This document shows positions 1 through 9,238 of a DNA stretch of 64,000 bases, in pieces. The notes under the pieces were generated by a model, which saw only the letters and a program-made list of their open reading frames with translations, searched no databases and was not told the DNA's origin. Both the position numbers and the translations under genes were made by a program. The stretch covers positions 3,968,001 to 4,032,000 of the forward strand of contig NZ_CP022437.1 in NCBI RefSeq assembly GCF_002224365.1, in the 5' to 3' direction. The stretch is from Virgibacillus necropolis. GTDB taxonomy: Bacteria; Bacillota; Bacilli; Bacillales; Amphibacillaceae. The number at the start of each line of letters is the position of its first letter. Within the stretch, counting starts at the first letter, position 1.

Positions 1-1154
1 AACATGATACTTAAGTTTGAAGATTCCACAACCCCAGCCAAATATGTTCCAGTTCCAAGTTCGCCAATTAATGTAACAATTGCCCACGCGAAAATTAGAA
101 TGGAGAAACCAGGTATCATTGACTTAGTGCCTTCCCATACACCCAATCCAAAATGCTTGCCCGTTAATTTTCCACTTCTCAAATGACGGATAAACAAGAT
201 AAAAGTCAAAAATAGCCCCGTTAAACCACCATATAAAAGAGACTTTGGTACATCTGCGCTTCCAAATATGTTAATTAATGTTGCTTCGCCTTCAACTGCC
301 TTAAGCCCTGTCCAATAGATAAACCCAAGTGTTGCGACAAATAGTACTATAATTGGAGCAACTAAATCACTAATTCGTCCTATTTTACTGGTTGGTAAAT
401 TTGATGACGTATCGATTTTCTCTTTACTTTCTGAACTCATAACCTGTCCGGTTTTAATTGCTAAGTCTTCGTGCTTTTTCATTGGTCCAAAATCTGATTG
501 TTTAATGGCAATTACAAAAACCACACCTAAAGCAGCCCAAACATAAAAATTCATCGGAATGATTTGAATAAACGCACCAAATGCACTGTATTCCGTAATA
601 TTATTTGTTGCAAACACAGTACCAATTATTCCAATGATATAAGCGCCCCAACTAGATACAGGTGCAATCACACAAACAGGTGCGGAAGTAGAGTCAACAA
701 TATACGATAATTTTGCTCGAGATACGGAATGTTTATCTGTGACTGGTCTAGCTACTTGCCCGACTGTTAAGCTATTAAAGTAATCATCGACAAACACAAT
801 AACCCCTAACAGCGCTGTCATAACTTGAGCACCAGCACGCGATTTCACGTGGGTAATCATCCATTCACCGAAAGCCCTTGTTCCTCCCATCATACTTACG
901 AAAGCTGTCAGAATACCTAGTATTAAAACAAATAATAGAATGAAAACATTCCATTGATTCAATGCACCTTCAGCAACAAAAACTCCTTTAAATGCTTCCC
1001 AGATTAAGCCCAGTGATCCGATTACATCAAAACTTTCAATGAAGAGCGCTGCAGCAATAATCCCCACACCAAGTGATAACAATACCCGCTTTGTCAATAA
1101 CACCATAATTATTGCTACTAACGGTGGTACTAACGACCAAATTGTATTCTCCAT
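1..1154 (-). CDS. Na+/H+ antiporter, NhaC family (C-terminus off the edge)
   Basis: Polytopic membrane protein; about 384 codons are visible before the window edge. The start is the ATG at 1154, preceded by a strong GAGGAGG. The translation begins MENTIWSLVPPL and shows alternating hydrophobic helices and a conserved VDDYFNSLTVGQVARPV stretch with paired acidic residues, typical of the NhaC/YqkI antiporter family (Na+/H+ exchange, or malate/lactate exchange in MleN-type members). The neighbour kynU is divergent, so it is not in the same transcript. Substrate cannot be told from sequence. The missing C-terminus is only due to the window boundary. Confidence 0.85.
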   Translation of the reverse strand, partial: MENTIWSLVPPLVAIIMVLLTKRVLLSLGVGIIAAALFIESFDVIGSLGLIWEAFKGVFVAEGALNQWNVFILLFVLILGILTAFVSMMGGTRAFGEWMITHVKSRAGAQVMTALLGVIVFVDDYFNSLTVGQVARPVTDKHSVSRAKLSYIVDSTSAPVCVIAPVSSWGAYIIGIIGTVFATNNITEYSAFGAFIQIIPMNFYVWAALGVVFVIAIKQSDFGPMKKHEDLAIKTGQVMSSESKEKIDTSSNLPTSKIGRISDLVAPIIVLFVATLGFIYWTGLKAVEGEATLINIFGSADVPKSLLYGGLTGLFLTFILFIRHLRSGKLTGKHFGLGVWEGTKSMIPGFSILIFAWAIVTLIGELGTGTYLAGVVESSNLSIM

Positions 1155-1314
1155 GGTAGTCCTCCTCAAGTTCTATTTTTTAAATGTGAACCAGAATCTT
1201 CAACTTTACTTCCAACTACCCCCCTCCCAAAATTAGACTATTCCTAGTATTCTATACATATTTGGGAAATTCCTCTTTTATACTTGAAAAACTTTTTGGC
1301 TGTTATGGTCCCTT
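1155..1314. other. Divergent intergenic region, antiporter / kyn operon
   Basis: About 200 bp between the divergent antiporter and kynU starts. Apart from the kynU promoter at its right end, no ORF or clear operator palindrome is visible. Confidence 0.5.
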
Positions 1315-1343
1315 TTGACACTTCATCTGTGAAAATATACACT
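1315..1343 (+). promoter_or_regulatory. SigA-type promoter of the kyn operon
   Basis: A perfect -35 TTGACA (1315-1320) is followed after 17 bp by TACACT (1338-1343). The predicted transcript starts near 1350. That leaves a leader of about 25 nt before the TTG at 1375, but only about 10 nt with no ribosome site before the ATG at 1360, which supports the TTG start for kynU. Confidence 0.75.
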
Positions 1344-1374
1344 TTAAGTAACTATCGAAATGAGGTGCTTTGAT

Positions 1375-2646
1375 TTGAATACAGAAAAAACATATGCACA
1401 ATTTTTGGATGAACAAGATGATTTAAAGTCATTTAGAGATGAATTCTACATTCCAGGTGAAACCATTTATTTTGATGGAAACTCATTAGGTTTACTATCA
1501 AAACAAGCAGAAGAGTCACTAGAAATACTGTTAAATTCTTGGAAAAGGCATGCTATTGATGGTTGGACTGAAGGTGTAGAGCCGTGGTTCTACCTTTCTG
1601 AAAAGCTTGGTAAAATGACCGCACCGTTAGTTGGTGCCAACACGGAAGAGGTTATCGTAACAGGATCAACCACAACCAATCTTCATCAGCTTGTTTCAAC
1701 CTTTTATAAGCCGCATGGCAAGAAAACAAAGATCTTGGCGGATGAATTAAATTTTCCATCCGATATTTATGCATTAAAAAGTCAACTTAAAATTAAAGGA
1801 TACGACCCGAGTGAACATCTTGTCCAAGTGCAAAGTCAAGATGGAAATACACTTAAGACTGATGATATCATCAAAGCAATGACGGACGATGTGGCTTTAA
1901 TCATGCTTCCTGGCGTTCTTTATCGAAGCGGGCAAATCTTGGACATGCAAACACTGACTAAAGAGGCACACAGGCGTGGAATTGTGATTGGATTTGATTT
2001 ATGTCATTCCATTGGGTCCATTCCTCACCACTTATCCGAATGGGGAGTTGACTTTGCATTTTGGTGTAATTATAAACACCTAAATGGAGGACCAGGAAGT
2101 GTTGCGGGATTATATGTAAATAAAAAATATTTTGGAAATGAACCAGGTCTTGCAGGTTGGTTTAGTTCATCAAAAGAAAAGCAGTTTGATATGTCACATA
2201 CGCTTACTCAAGCTTGGGATGCTGGTGCCTATCAAATTGGAACGCCGCATGTACTAAGTGCTGCCCCCCTTCTTGGCTCATTAAAAGTTTTCCAAGAAGC
2301 TGGCATTGACCGCGTCCGAAAAAAGTCACTGCATTTAACAAAATATATGATGGAGCTTATCGAATCGGAATTAAGTGACTACCATTTCACGATCGCAAAT
2401 CCGAAAGATGATGCAACACGTGGTGGCCACATTTTCCTTGAACACGAGGAGGCTGCTCGAATCTGTAAAGCATTAAAGGCCGATAAAGTGATTCCAGACT
2501 TTCGAACCCCAAACGGAATACGCCTTGCACCAGTAGCTTTATACAACACATTTGAGGAAGTCTGGGAAACAGTCATGATTTTAAAGACTATCATGAAAGA
2601 AGAACGGTATAAAAAATATGAAAACAAACGAGGTGTAATAGCTTAA
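1375..2646 (+). CDS. kynU: Kynureninase
   Basis: PLP-dependent hydrolysis of kynurenine to anthranilate and alanine, the third step of tryptophan catabolism. The protein (423 aa from the TTG start) has the fold-type I signature [14 protein letters not shown]; the Schiff-base lysine is about residue 234. The N-terminus reads [18 protein letters not shown], as in other kynureninases. An in-frame ATG lies at 1360, but GAGGTG (1362-1367) then falls inside the gene, 7-8 nt before TTG 1375, so TTG is preferred. The stop overlaps the kynB start by one base (TAATG), so the two are translationally coupled. First gene of kynU-kynB-kynA. Confidence 0.95.
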   Translation: MNTEKTYAQFLDEQDDLKSFRDEFYIPGETIYFDGNSLGLLSKQAEESLEILLNSWKRHAIDGWTEGVEPWFYLSEKLGKMTAPLVGANTEEVIVTGSTTTNLHQLVSTFYKPHGKKTKILADELNFPSDIYALKSQLKIKGYDPSEHLVQVQSQDGNTLKTDDIIKAMTDDVALIMLPGVLYRSGQILDMQTLTKEAHRRGIVIGFDLCHSIGSIPHHLSEWGVDFAFWCNYKHLNGGPGSVAGLYVNKKYFGNEPGLAGWFSSSKEKQFDMSHTLTQAWDAGAYQIGTPHVLSAAPLLGSLKVFQEAGIDRVRKKSLHLTKYMMELIESELSDYHFTIANPKDDATRGGHIFLEHEEAARICKALKADKVIPDFRTPNGIRLAPVALYNTFEEVWETVMILKTIMKEERYKKYENKRGVIA

Positions 2647-3272
2647 TGGCACATGATTGGATAGATATTTCACAACCTTTGACAAATGATATAGCACACT
2701 GGCCTGAGGATGCACCCTTTTCTTATTCGCTTACAGTTGCGAAAAAAGATTCTGGGTCGGTAAACATCGGCCAAGTAACTACTAGTGTGCATACTGGCAC
2801 ACATGTTGACGCACCTTTTCATTTTGATGATAACGGTCAAACAATCGATCAGTTGGATGTGAATTTATATGTCGGTGAAGCAATGGTTATAGATGTAAGT
2901 CATGTAGATGAAGTTACTGTGGAAACACTTGCTAATTTTTCGTTTGATGGGATAAAACGCGTATTACTGAAAACCTCCCACCCAAACGATCCTACACAGT
3001 TTCCAGAAAAAATTCCTACTCTTGATCCAAGGATAGCTAATTTATTAGCAGAAAAAGGAGTAAAACTGCTTGGTGTTAATATGCCCTCTGTTGATGCACT
3101 TGATAGCAAGGATTTAGCAACCCACCATGCCCTTTATAAGAATGGAATAAATATACTAGAAAATCTAATGCTAGATAAAATTGACCAAGGAAACTATGAA
3201 TTAATAGCTTTACCACTTGCGATTGAAGGATCAGATGGTAGTCCAGTTCGCGCAGTATTAAGACCACTTTAA
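2646..3272 (+). CDS. kynB: Kynurenine formamidase (arylformamidase)
   Basis: Metal-dependent cyclase-family hydrolase that converts N-formylkynurenine to kynurenine and formate. At 208 aa it matches the usual KynB length. The metal-binding signature H49-x-G-T-H53-x-D55 (in HTGTHVDAPFHF) is intact, and the N-terminus WIDISQPLTNDIAHWPEDAPF is typical. It starts on the last base of the kynU stop codon and is followed 15 nt later by kynA. Supplies the middle step of the three-enzyme pathway. Confidence 0.96.
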   Translation: MAHDWIDISQPLTNDIAHWPEDAPFSYSLTVAKKDSGSVNIGQVTTSVHTGTHVDAPFHFDDNGQTIDQLDVNLYVGEAMVIDVSHVDEVTVETLANFSFDGIKRVLLKTSHPNDPTQFPEKIPTLDPRIANLLAEKGVKLLGVNMPSVDALDSKDLATHHALYKNGINILENLMLDKIDQGNYELIALPLAIEGSDGSPVRAVLRPL

Positions 3273-3287
3273 CAAGGAGGTATCATT

Positions 3288-4136
3288 TTGTCAGACAAAC
3301 ATGAGAATGACTCATTTAAAGAAGAAAAAGGCATTCATACTGATTTCATCGAAAAGATGACGTATGGTGATTACTTACAATTAGATACACTATTAGCAAG
3401 TCAGAAACGCTTATCTAATCACCATGATGAAATGTTGTTTATTATCATCCACCAGGTAAGTGAACTATGGCTAAAGCTTATTATTCATGAAACAAAGGCC
3501 GCTATTGAAGCAATTAAGCAGGATGATCTTCAGTCATCCTTTAAAATGCTAGCCCGTGTATCTAAAACCCAAACACAAATTATCCAAGCTTGGGATGTCC
3601 TTTCAACCTTAACTCCCGCGGAATACATGGAATTTCGCGATAAACTTGGTAATGCTTCAGGTTTTCAATCGTATCAATATCGGTTAGTTGAATTTGTGCT
3701 AGGCTATAAAACACATTTTATCCTAGACATTTATAAAAAAGACCCAGAATTACATGCAATACTGGAAGAAGCCTATCACGCACCAGGACTTTATGATGTA
3801 GCGATTCAAGCACTTGCGCGAAACGGCTTTGACATAGACAAAAACATCCTAGACCGTGATTTTTCAGAAACCTATTCAAAAGATGACTCAGTTGAGAAGG
3901 CTTGGCTTGAGGTTTATAAAAATGTTGAAGATAATTGGGAACTTTACCAGCTGGCAGAAAAGCTCGTAGATGTTGAGGATTCGTTTCAACAGTGGCGATT
4001 CCGTCATATGAAAACAGTGGAGCGAATTATTGGACATAAAATTGGCACTGGCGGCTCGTCTGGTGTTGGCTATTTGAAAAAGGTATTGGATCATTACTTT
4101 TTCCCAGAATTATGGGATATTCGTACAAAAATATAA
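3288..4136 (+). CDS. kynA: Tryptophan 2,3-dioxygenase
   Basis: Heme enzyme opening the indole ring of tryptophan to N-formylkynurenine, the committed step. 282 aa, normal length. Family signatures: [11 protein letters not shown] near residue 60, and near the C-terminus [25 protein letters not shown]-type sequence in which the His before KTVERIIG is the expected axial heme ligand. The start is TTG at 3288, 8 nt after AAGGAGG. The order kynU-kynB-kynA is the reverse of the enzymatic order. A strong hairpin follows, so the operon probably ends here. Confidence 0.97.
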   Translation: MSDKHENDSFKEEKGIHTDFIEKMTYGDYLQLDTLLASQKRLSNHHDEMLFIIIHQVSELWLKLIIHETKAAIEAIKQDDLQSSFKMLARVSKTQTQIIQAWDVLSTLTPAEYMEFRDKLGNASGFQSYQYRLVEFVLGYKTHFILDIYKKDPELHAILEEAYHAPGLYDVAIQALARNGFDIDKNILDRDFSETYSKDDSVEKAWLEVYKNVEDNWELYQLAEKLVDVEDSFQQWRFRHMKTVERIIGHKIGTGGSSGVGYLKKVLDHYFFPELWDIRTKI

Positions 4137-4146
4137 CTATATTTCG

Positions 4147-4195
4147 CCATGTTCTTATTGGCTCTTGTACTTTACTATAAGAACATGGTATTTTT
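4147..4195 (+). terminator. Terminator after kynA
   Basis: The 12-bp stem CCATGTTCTTAT / ATAAGAACATGG is followed by TATTTTT. It should separate the kyn operon from the downstream transporter gene. Confidence 0.85.
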
Positions 4196-4202
4196 AACTA
4201 TT

Positions 4203-4360
4203 AGAGGATGTTCAAAAAGTCACCAAATGATAAATGGCGAATCTCTTCGTTACTCGGTTTTTCTGGTCCTCACGTATTAAGGACATACGTTCCGGTCCTC
4301 AAAACTCTCGTGCCTCGACCTTCTTATTTCTAATTCGGCGACTTTTTGAACACACACTAT
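4203..4360. repeat. MITE-like element, copy 1
   Basis: About 158 bp bounded by a perfect 13-bp terminal inverted repeat, TGTTCAAAAAGTC (from 4209) and GACTTTTTGAACA (to 4352). Inside are two GGTCCTC motifs around an ACGTAT/ATACGT hairpin. A second copy in the opposite orientation is at 18394-18551; by eye the two agree at most positions. No ORF is present, so it is non-autonomous. It occupies almost all the space between the kynA terminator and the transporter, so the transporter promoter must lie in it or at its edge. Confidence 0.85.
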
Positions 4361-4382
4361 TATAAGAAAAGGAGGTCAAGAT

Positions 4383-5726
4383 ATGAGTGAAAAACAAGAT
4401 CAGTGGTCGTCAAAATTAGGATTTATTTTAGCATCAGCTGGTGCAGCGATCGGCCTTGGAGCAATATGGAAGTTTCCGTATATGACAGGTATGAATGGTG
4501 GCGGTGCCTTTTTCTTACTTTTCATTGGCTTCACCATCTTAATTGGTTTACCTTTATTAATTGCCGAGTTTGTTATCGGACGAGGTTCACAAAAGGAAGC
4601 AATAAGCGCATATAAAAAACTCGCTCCAAAGAGTGGTTGGTCTATCATCGGGCGTTGGGGTGTATTTGGATCATTTTTGTTAATGTCCTATTATAGTGTT
4701 GTTGGTGGATGGGTACTTATTTATTCTGCATTATCCATTCCAGGAATGATTATAAATGATAATGCTAATTATGAGACAATATTCGCTTCTATAACCGGTA
4801 ACCCATTAATAACCATTATTGGACTAGCTGTATTTATGTTAATTAATATTATCGTGGTTTCATTTGGAATTAAGGATGGAATTGAAAAAGCGAGTAAAGT
4901 TTTAATGCCATTATTATTTGTCTTTTTTATTGTTTTGGTATTTAGGGCAGTATCGTTTGAAGGTGCTATGGAAGGCCTACGATTTTTCCTTCAACCAGAC
5001 TTCTCTAAAATTACTGGGGAAAGTGTTTTATATGCCTTAGGTCAATCGTTTTTCTCACTTGCTGTTGGTATTTCTGTTATGGTCACCTATAGTTCTTATT
5101 TAGGAAAAGACGTTAGCTTACCAATGGCTGCAGGTTCTGTTTCCATCATGAATATTATTGTTTCACTGCTAGCGGGATTAGCTATATTTCCTGTCGTTTT
5201 CTCGTTTGGACTAGCACCAACAGAAGGGCCAGGTCTGTTATTCATGGTGTTACCAGAAGCATTTGCTCAAATGCCTTTTGGGGAAGTATTTTTAAGTTTG
5301 TTTTTATTACTATTTCTATTCGCAGTGCTTACTTCATCATTCAGTATGCTGGAAATCGTAACATCTGCATTTACTGCAAACAAAGATCGTTCACGAAAAA
5401 AAGTAGCAGCTATTGCGGGAACTATTATATTCCTTGCAGGTATTCCTGCTGCTTTATCCTCAAGCACGTTATCAAACTTTAAGCTATTTGGTTTAACCAT
5501 TTTTGATGCAAGCGATTTTCTAGTGAGTAATATATTGTTACCAGGTGGTTGTTTATTAATCTCGCTCTTTATTGGGTTTAAAATGAATAAAGAATTAATG
5601 AAGCAAGAGTTTTCTTATAGTAGCCATTTATCAAGCGGCTGGTATCAACTATGGTTTCAGCTTATGCGCTGGGTTGTACCGATAACAATCATTATTGTCT
5701 TTCTTGGATCACTGGGAATTTTATAA
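4383..5726 (+). CDS. Sodium:neurotransmitter symporter family transporter, probably for tryptophan
   Basis: Na+-coupled amino-acid importer of the NSS family (LeuT fold). 447 aa, about 11 membrane helices. Helix 1 carries the family signature as ASAGAAIGLGAIWKFPYMTG, whose unwound part binds Na+ and substrate in LeuT and MhsT. Starts 5 nt after AGGAGG(TC). It follows the tryptophan-degrading kyn genes; the known bacillus homologue MhsT and TnaT of Symbiobacterium transport tryptophan, so tryptophan uptake is a reasonable inference. Separated from kynA by a terminator and a repeat element, so it may be transcribed alone. Confidence 0.9.
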   Translation: MSEKQDQWSSKLGFILASAGAAIGLGAIWKFPYMTGMNGGGAFFLLFIGFTILIGLPLLIAEFVIGRGSQKEAISAYKKLAPKSGWSIIGRWGVFGSFLLMSYYSVVGGWVLIYSALSIPGMIINDNANYETIFASITGNPLITIIGLAVFMLINIIVVSFGIKDGIEKASKVLMPLLFVFFIVLVFRAVSFEGAMEGLRFFLQPDFSKITGESVLYALGQSFFSLAVGISVMVTYSSYLGKDVSLPMAAGSVSIMNIIVSLLAGLAIFPVVFSFGLAPTEGPGLLFMVLPEAFAQMPFGEVFLSLFLLLFLFAVLTSSFSMLEIVTSAFTANKDRSRKKVAAIAGTIIFLAGIPAALSSSTLSNFKLFGLTIFDASDFLVSNILLPGGCLLISLFIGFKMNKELMKQEFSYSSHLSSGWYQLWFQLMRWVVPITIIIVFLGSLGIL

Positions 5727-5736
5727 TTTTCGATTT

Positions 5737-5764
5737 AAAAAGTACTGTATTTGCAGTGCTTTTT
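5737..5764 (+). terminator. Terminator after the NSS transporter
   Basis: Stem AAAAAGTACTG / CAGTGCTTTTT with a six-base loop; the A and T runs at its feet let it work in either direction. Confidence 0.8.
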
Positions 5765-5821
5765 AATTTGCTTATTATTAGTTACAAACGGGTACACTAA
5801 TAAAGAGAAGGAGTGTGTCGT

Positions 5822-7159
5822 ATGGGAAATAAAATTGTTATAGTTGGTGGAGTTGGCGGAGGAGCAACAGTTGCGGCTCAAATTAGAAGAATGGATTCAG
5901 AATCTGAACTTATTCTCTTTGATAAAGGCGAGCACATCGCTTTTTCCAATTGTGGAATGCCCTATTACATTGGCGGAATCGTTGATGAACGGGAAAAATT
6001 ACTTCGCGATTCAAATGACTTTGCTGAAAAATATAAAGTTAAATTAAACATTAATTCCGAGGTTGTTCAAATTAATCGAGAGAAGAAGGAAGTTACATAC
6101 CGAGCAGAAGATCACGAACAAAAAGAATCTTATGATACATTAATCCTAGCACCAGGTGCACATGCATCAGTTCCAGACTTGGATGGATTGAATAATGAGG
6201 TTACATTCACACTCCATACCATACCAGATATGGATGCTATTCATGCATATATTGCTAAAAACAAACCAAAAACGTGTGCTATCATCGGGGCTGGGTTTAT
6301 CGGTCTAGAAATGGTTGAAAATCTACACAAACTTGGTTTAGATTGTACAGTGATTGATCGTTCAAAGCAGGTAATGAAGCTTGTTGATCCTGATATGGCA
6401 ACAATGATACAAGATCATCTCAAAGCTAAAGGGGTAAATCTTATCCTTAATGAAGGAATGGAATCATTTACGAATGAGGGAAAAACAATACAGCTTTCTA
6501 GCGGAAAAAGCGTCGAAGCTGATATGACCATTTTAGCTGTTGGAATTACGCCATACACAAAATTGGCAAGTGAGGCAGATCTCCAGATTGGTGAAACAGG
6601 AGCTATTGCCGTAAATGAGTTTATGCAGACGAATGATTCAAGTATTTTTGCTTTAGGCGATGCTGTTGAAACAGCTGACTATTTGACCCAAACCCAGCGG
6701 CATGTAGCACTTGCTTGGCCTGCACACCGCCAAGCGTATATTATCGCTAACTATCTCAAGGGAAAAAAGATTCCTTATCAGGGAACCCTTGGATCCGCAA
6801 TATTTAAAGTTTTTGATTTGAGTGTAGCTGTTACGGGTCATAACGGAGCCTCGCTTGATCAACTCGGTATCGCTTATCAAGAAGTGACACATGAAGCTTT
6901 GTCACATGCTGGATATTATCCTGGGGCAGAGAAGGTTTCCATCAAAGTTATGTTTGATGCTAACGAAAAAATAGTAGGAGCTCAAGTTATTGGTGAAGAT
7001 GGTGTCGATAAACGATTAGCAATCTTAGCTACTGCCATTAAAGGTGGGATTACCATAACAGAATTGGCAGAGTTGGAGCTTGCTTATTCTCCTCCATACT
7101 CTTCCCCTAAAGATCCAATCAATATTATTGGTTATAAGGCAATAAATACTAAAAAATAA
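5822..7159 (+). CDS. CoA-disulfide reductase-like FAD/NAD(P)H oxidoreductase
   Basis: Flavoprotein disulfide reductase of the single-cysteine class (CoA-disulfide reductase, NADH oxidase, Npx). 445 aa from ATG 5822, placed 8 nt after AAGGAG; an in-frame GTG at 5813 overlaps that site. N-terminal FAD loop GGVGGGATVAAQ, redox cysteine C44 in FSNCGMPYYIGG, NAD(P)H loop GAGFIGLEM near residue 160, then the C-terminal FAD motif (FALGDA) and dimerisation domain. The motif around C44 is as in Cdr of Staphylococcus and Bacillus. Substrate (CoA disulfide, persulfide or O2) is not fixed by sequence. Monocistronic between two terminators. Confidence 0.88.
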   Translation: MGNKIVIVGGVGGGATVAAQIRRMDSESELILFDKGEHIAFSNCGMPYYIGGIVDEREKLLRDSNDFAEKYKVKLNINSEVVQINREKKEVTYRAEDHEQKESYDTLILAPGAHASVPDLDGLNNEVTFTLHTIPDMDAIHAYIAKNKPKTCAIIGAGFIGLEMVENLHKLGLDCTVIDRSKQVMKLVDPDMATMIQDHLKAKGVNLILNEGMESFTNEGKTIQLSSGKSVEADMTILAVGITPYTKLASEADLQIGETGAIAVNEFMQTNDSSIFALGDAVETADYLTQTQRHVALAWPAHRQAYIIANYLKGKKIPYQGTLGSAIFKVFDLSVAVTGHNGASLDQLGIAYQEVTHEALSHAGYYPGAEKVSIKVMFDANEKIVGAQVIGEDGVDKRLAILATAIKGGITITELAELELAYSPPYSSPKDPINIIGYKAINTKK

Positions 7160-7162
7160 ATT

Positions 7163-7197
7163 AAACGCTCCTGAAATTATTTTCTGGAGCGTTTTTC
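7163..7197. terminator. Bidirectional terminator between convergent genes
   Basis: Stem AAACGCTCC / GGAGCGTTT followed by TTTCC on the plus strand. It sits between the convergent reductase (plus) and the 7201-7872 gene (minus). Confidence 0.85.
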
Positions 7198-7200
7198 CTA

Positions 7201-7872
7201 TTATAGATCTTCTTCTGAACGGTAAATTAACGTAAACTTATCTTCATCCTTTAGTTCAGTTATATGAACTTTTACACCATGACCAAACATGACTTCATCT
7301 TCTGTCATTGCAACAATCATTGTTTTTGTACTACTTTGAATATCTAAGTAAATATCACCAACAGCAGGTTTCATTTCTACATCATCATCTGACAGATATG
7401 CTAATGCTTCATCATCTGCCTGTTGCATAGATGATACTAAGTTTATATCAAAGTAAGCAATCTCATGACTTCCCTCTAATTTACCTGGAACTAATAAAAC
7501 ATATTCACTATGCTTAACCCCGTTATCCCTTGTGGTTACTACATTACCATCTTCTACATTATCAACCTTTTCAATTTCATTAAGTGAGTAATGATCAAGA
7601 AAATCTGGTGCTGGTTTTACAATTAAAATATAATCCCCAGCTTCAGGAAGTTTACTCTGATCGATGGTGTACCTTTTTCCATAAAAGATAAATGAATCTA
7701 AATGCCTGGGTTTATACAGTTGAATATCACTAGCTTTTGATAATACCTGTTGCATGTCTTTTAATCGATATAAGTGAACAGATTTTTTAAACATGGCTTT
7801 GACGGAATAAACCTTATGCAATTCGTTGTTGTAATACACAAATTGTCCTTTTCTTACTTGAAAGAGATTCAT
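7201..7872 (-). CDS. Conserved hypothetical protein, 223 aa
   Basis: I do not recognise the family. Soluble, acidic, no signal peptide or membrane segment. The sequence is rich in short beta-strand patterns: the N-terminal half (KGQFVYYNNELHKVYSVKAMF) resembles a small beta-barrel, and two similar blocks end in EYVLLVP and DKFTLIYRSEED. The start is ATG 7872 after TAGGAGG. Codon use and ribosome site look native, so it is a real gene. It stands alone between terminators. Confidence 0.8.
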   Translation of the reverse strand: MNLFQVRKGQFVYYNNELHKVYSVKAMFKKSVHLYRLKDMQQVLSKASDIQLYKPRHLDSFIFYGKRYTIDQSKLPEAGDYILIVKPAPDFLDHYSLNEIEKVDNVEDGNVVTTRDNGVKHSEYVLLVPGKLEGSHEIAYFDINLVSSMQQADDEALAYLSDDDVEMKPAVGDIYLDIQSSTKTMIVAMTEDEVMFGHGVKVHITELKDEDKFTLIYRSEEDL

Positions 7873-7996
7873 TTAATAGCCTCCTAATGTTAAATCATAC
7901 TAATTTTAATTTAAAAATATATCTCCTGTCATTTTCCCATTATACCCCAGTAGTCAAACATATATTAGAAATTCTTCTTTATATAGAATTACTAAA

Positions 7997-8028
7997 GGAG
8001 AGAAGCTACAAATATTAGCTTCCCTCCT
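7997..8028 (-). terminator. Terminator after the TerC-family gene
   Basis: On the minus strand, GGAGGGAAGCTA / TAGCTTCTCTCC forms a stem followed by TTTAGT, directly after the stop at 8040. Confidence 0.8.
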
Positions 8029-8039
8029 ACGTTATTCTA

Positions 8040-8714
8040 TTATGCTGCTCTCTTATTTCTTAAATAACCAATTAATAATACTGCAACTGTAAGACCAGCA
8101 ATAATCGTATACATAGCCAGTCCATGATCAAGGTTTAACCAATCAATAACAACCTCGTCACCAGTTATCATTTGACCAGCTGTCCATGCTAGTATCCCCG
8201 CACCTACATAGGCAATCCATTTGTATTTGTCCATAACTCGAACAATAAGCTTAGATCCAAAAATCATAATCGGAATACTAACTAACACACCAATTGCAAT
8301 CATTCCGATGTGACCATGTGCAGCCCCTGCTATTGCAACAACATTATCAAGGCTCATAACAGCATCAGCCATAACAATGGTCCATACAGCTTTTGCCATA
8401 GTTCCTGATGATTTAATATTTGTATCTGGTTCGTCATCTACCAAAACATGGTAGGCAATCCATAACAATAGTAGTCCACCGATTAAATGAACGAATGGAA
8501 TTTGTAATAAATAAACGATTAAAGCTGCAAACAGAATTCGTAATATTACCGCTCCGCCAGTACCAATAATAATGGCTTTGTTTTGTTGTCTCTTAGGTAA
8601 ATTTTTAGTAGCCATTGCGATAACTATAGCATTATCACCGGAAAGTACTATATCTATTGCAATAATTTGTATTAATGCTAGTAAAGATTCTTGTGTAAAC
8701 TCAATTCCAAACAA
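8040..8714 (-). CDS. TerC family integral membrane protein (YjbE-like)
   Basis: 224 aa with seven hydrophobic helices. Two inverted family motifs carry membrane aspartates: DIVLSGDNAIVIAMA near residue 25 and ADAVMSLDNVVAIAGAA near residue 115. Family members in Bacillus export Mn2+ (or load extracytoplasmic metalloenzymes), so a role in manganese homeostasis is likely but inferred. The start is TTG at 8714, 8 nt after AAAGGAG; no other start fits. I see no yybP-ykoY-type leader upstream. Confidence 0.9.
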   Translation of the reverse strand: MFGIEFTQESLLALIQIIAIDIVLSGDNAIVIAMATKNLPKRQQNKAIIIGTGGAVILRILFAALIVYLLQIPFVHLIGGLLLLWIAYHVLVDDEPDTNIKSSGTMAKAVWTIVMADAVMSLDNVVAIAGAAHGHIGMIAIGVLVSIPIMIFGSKLIVRVMDKYKWIAYVGAGILAWTAGQMITGDEVVIDWLNLDHGLAMYTIIAGLTVAVLLIGYLRNKRAA

Positions 8715-8819
8715 AACTGTTGCTCCTTTCTACTTGAAATGATTTTATTATACTCTTTTTGATTAATTGTAAAGATGAATATTATTTAATTGGAGTAGAA
8801 AGGTTATCATAAGGAGATT

Positions 8820-9168
8820 CTATTTGTAGGAAACTAGGATGAGGTTCCGTATATCTGTTTTACTTTTCCATGATTCATCACGAAGAATTTCAAAGTTAAT
8901 TGTAAACTCGTCTAGTTTTTTATTAATCGCTCCAAATTCTTTTGCATTAGACAATTTCATTCCTTCTACCTCAGCAGCTAAATATTCCTGGCCAGATCTG
9001 AAGGCTGTTAAAATTTTTACTATGATCGTCTAGTTTAAGACTGTGCTCATCTAATTTACGACCTTGCTCGTCCAGTTTACGACTGTGCTCATCAAAAGTT
9101 TGGCTATGTTCATCTAGTCTATTCATGATTTGTTCAAACATACCAACTACTTTTTCGTCAAACTTCAT
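8820..9168 (-). pseudogene. Frameshifted coiled-coil protein gene
   Basis: The minus-strand frame starts at ATG 9168 behind a strong AGGGGG and gives a coiled coil with the heptad-like unit LDEHS repeated about five times. It then runs out of frame near 9010 and hits a stop at 8971. A different frame continues without a stop (ILTAFRSGQEYLAAEVEG, then NKKLDEFTINFEILRDESW) to a TAG at 8820-8822. The two parts together match the layout of a known bacillus family of about 115 aa coiled-coil proteins of unknown role. A single-base indel explains it; sequencing error is the alternative. Confidence 0.75.
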
Positions 9169-9238
9169 TATTATTCACCCCCTTTTATTCTTTCTAGTAT
9201 ACAATATACTTTGCTTTGCATAGTTTATTGAATTTCAA

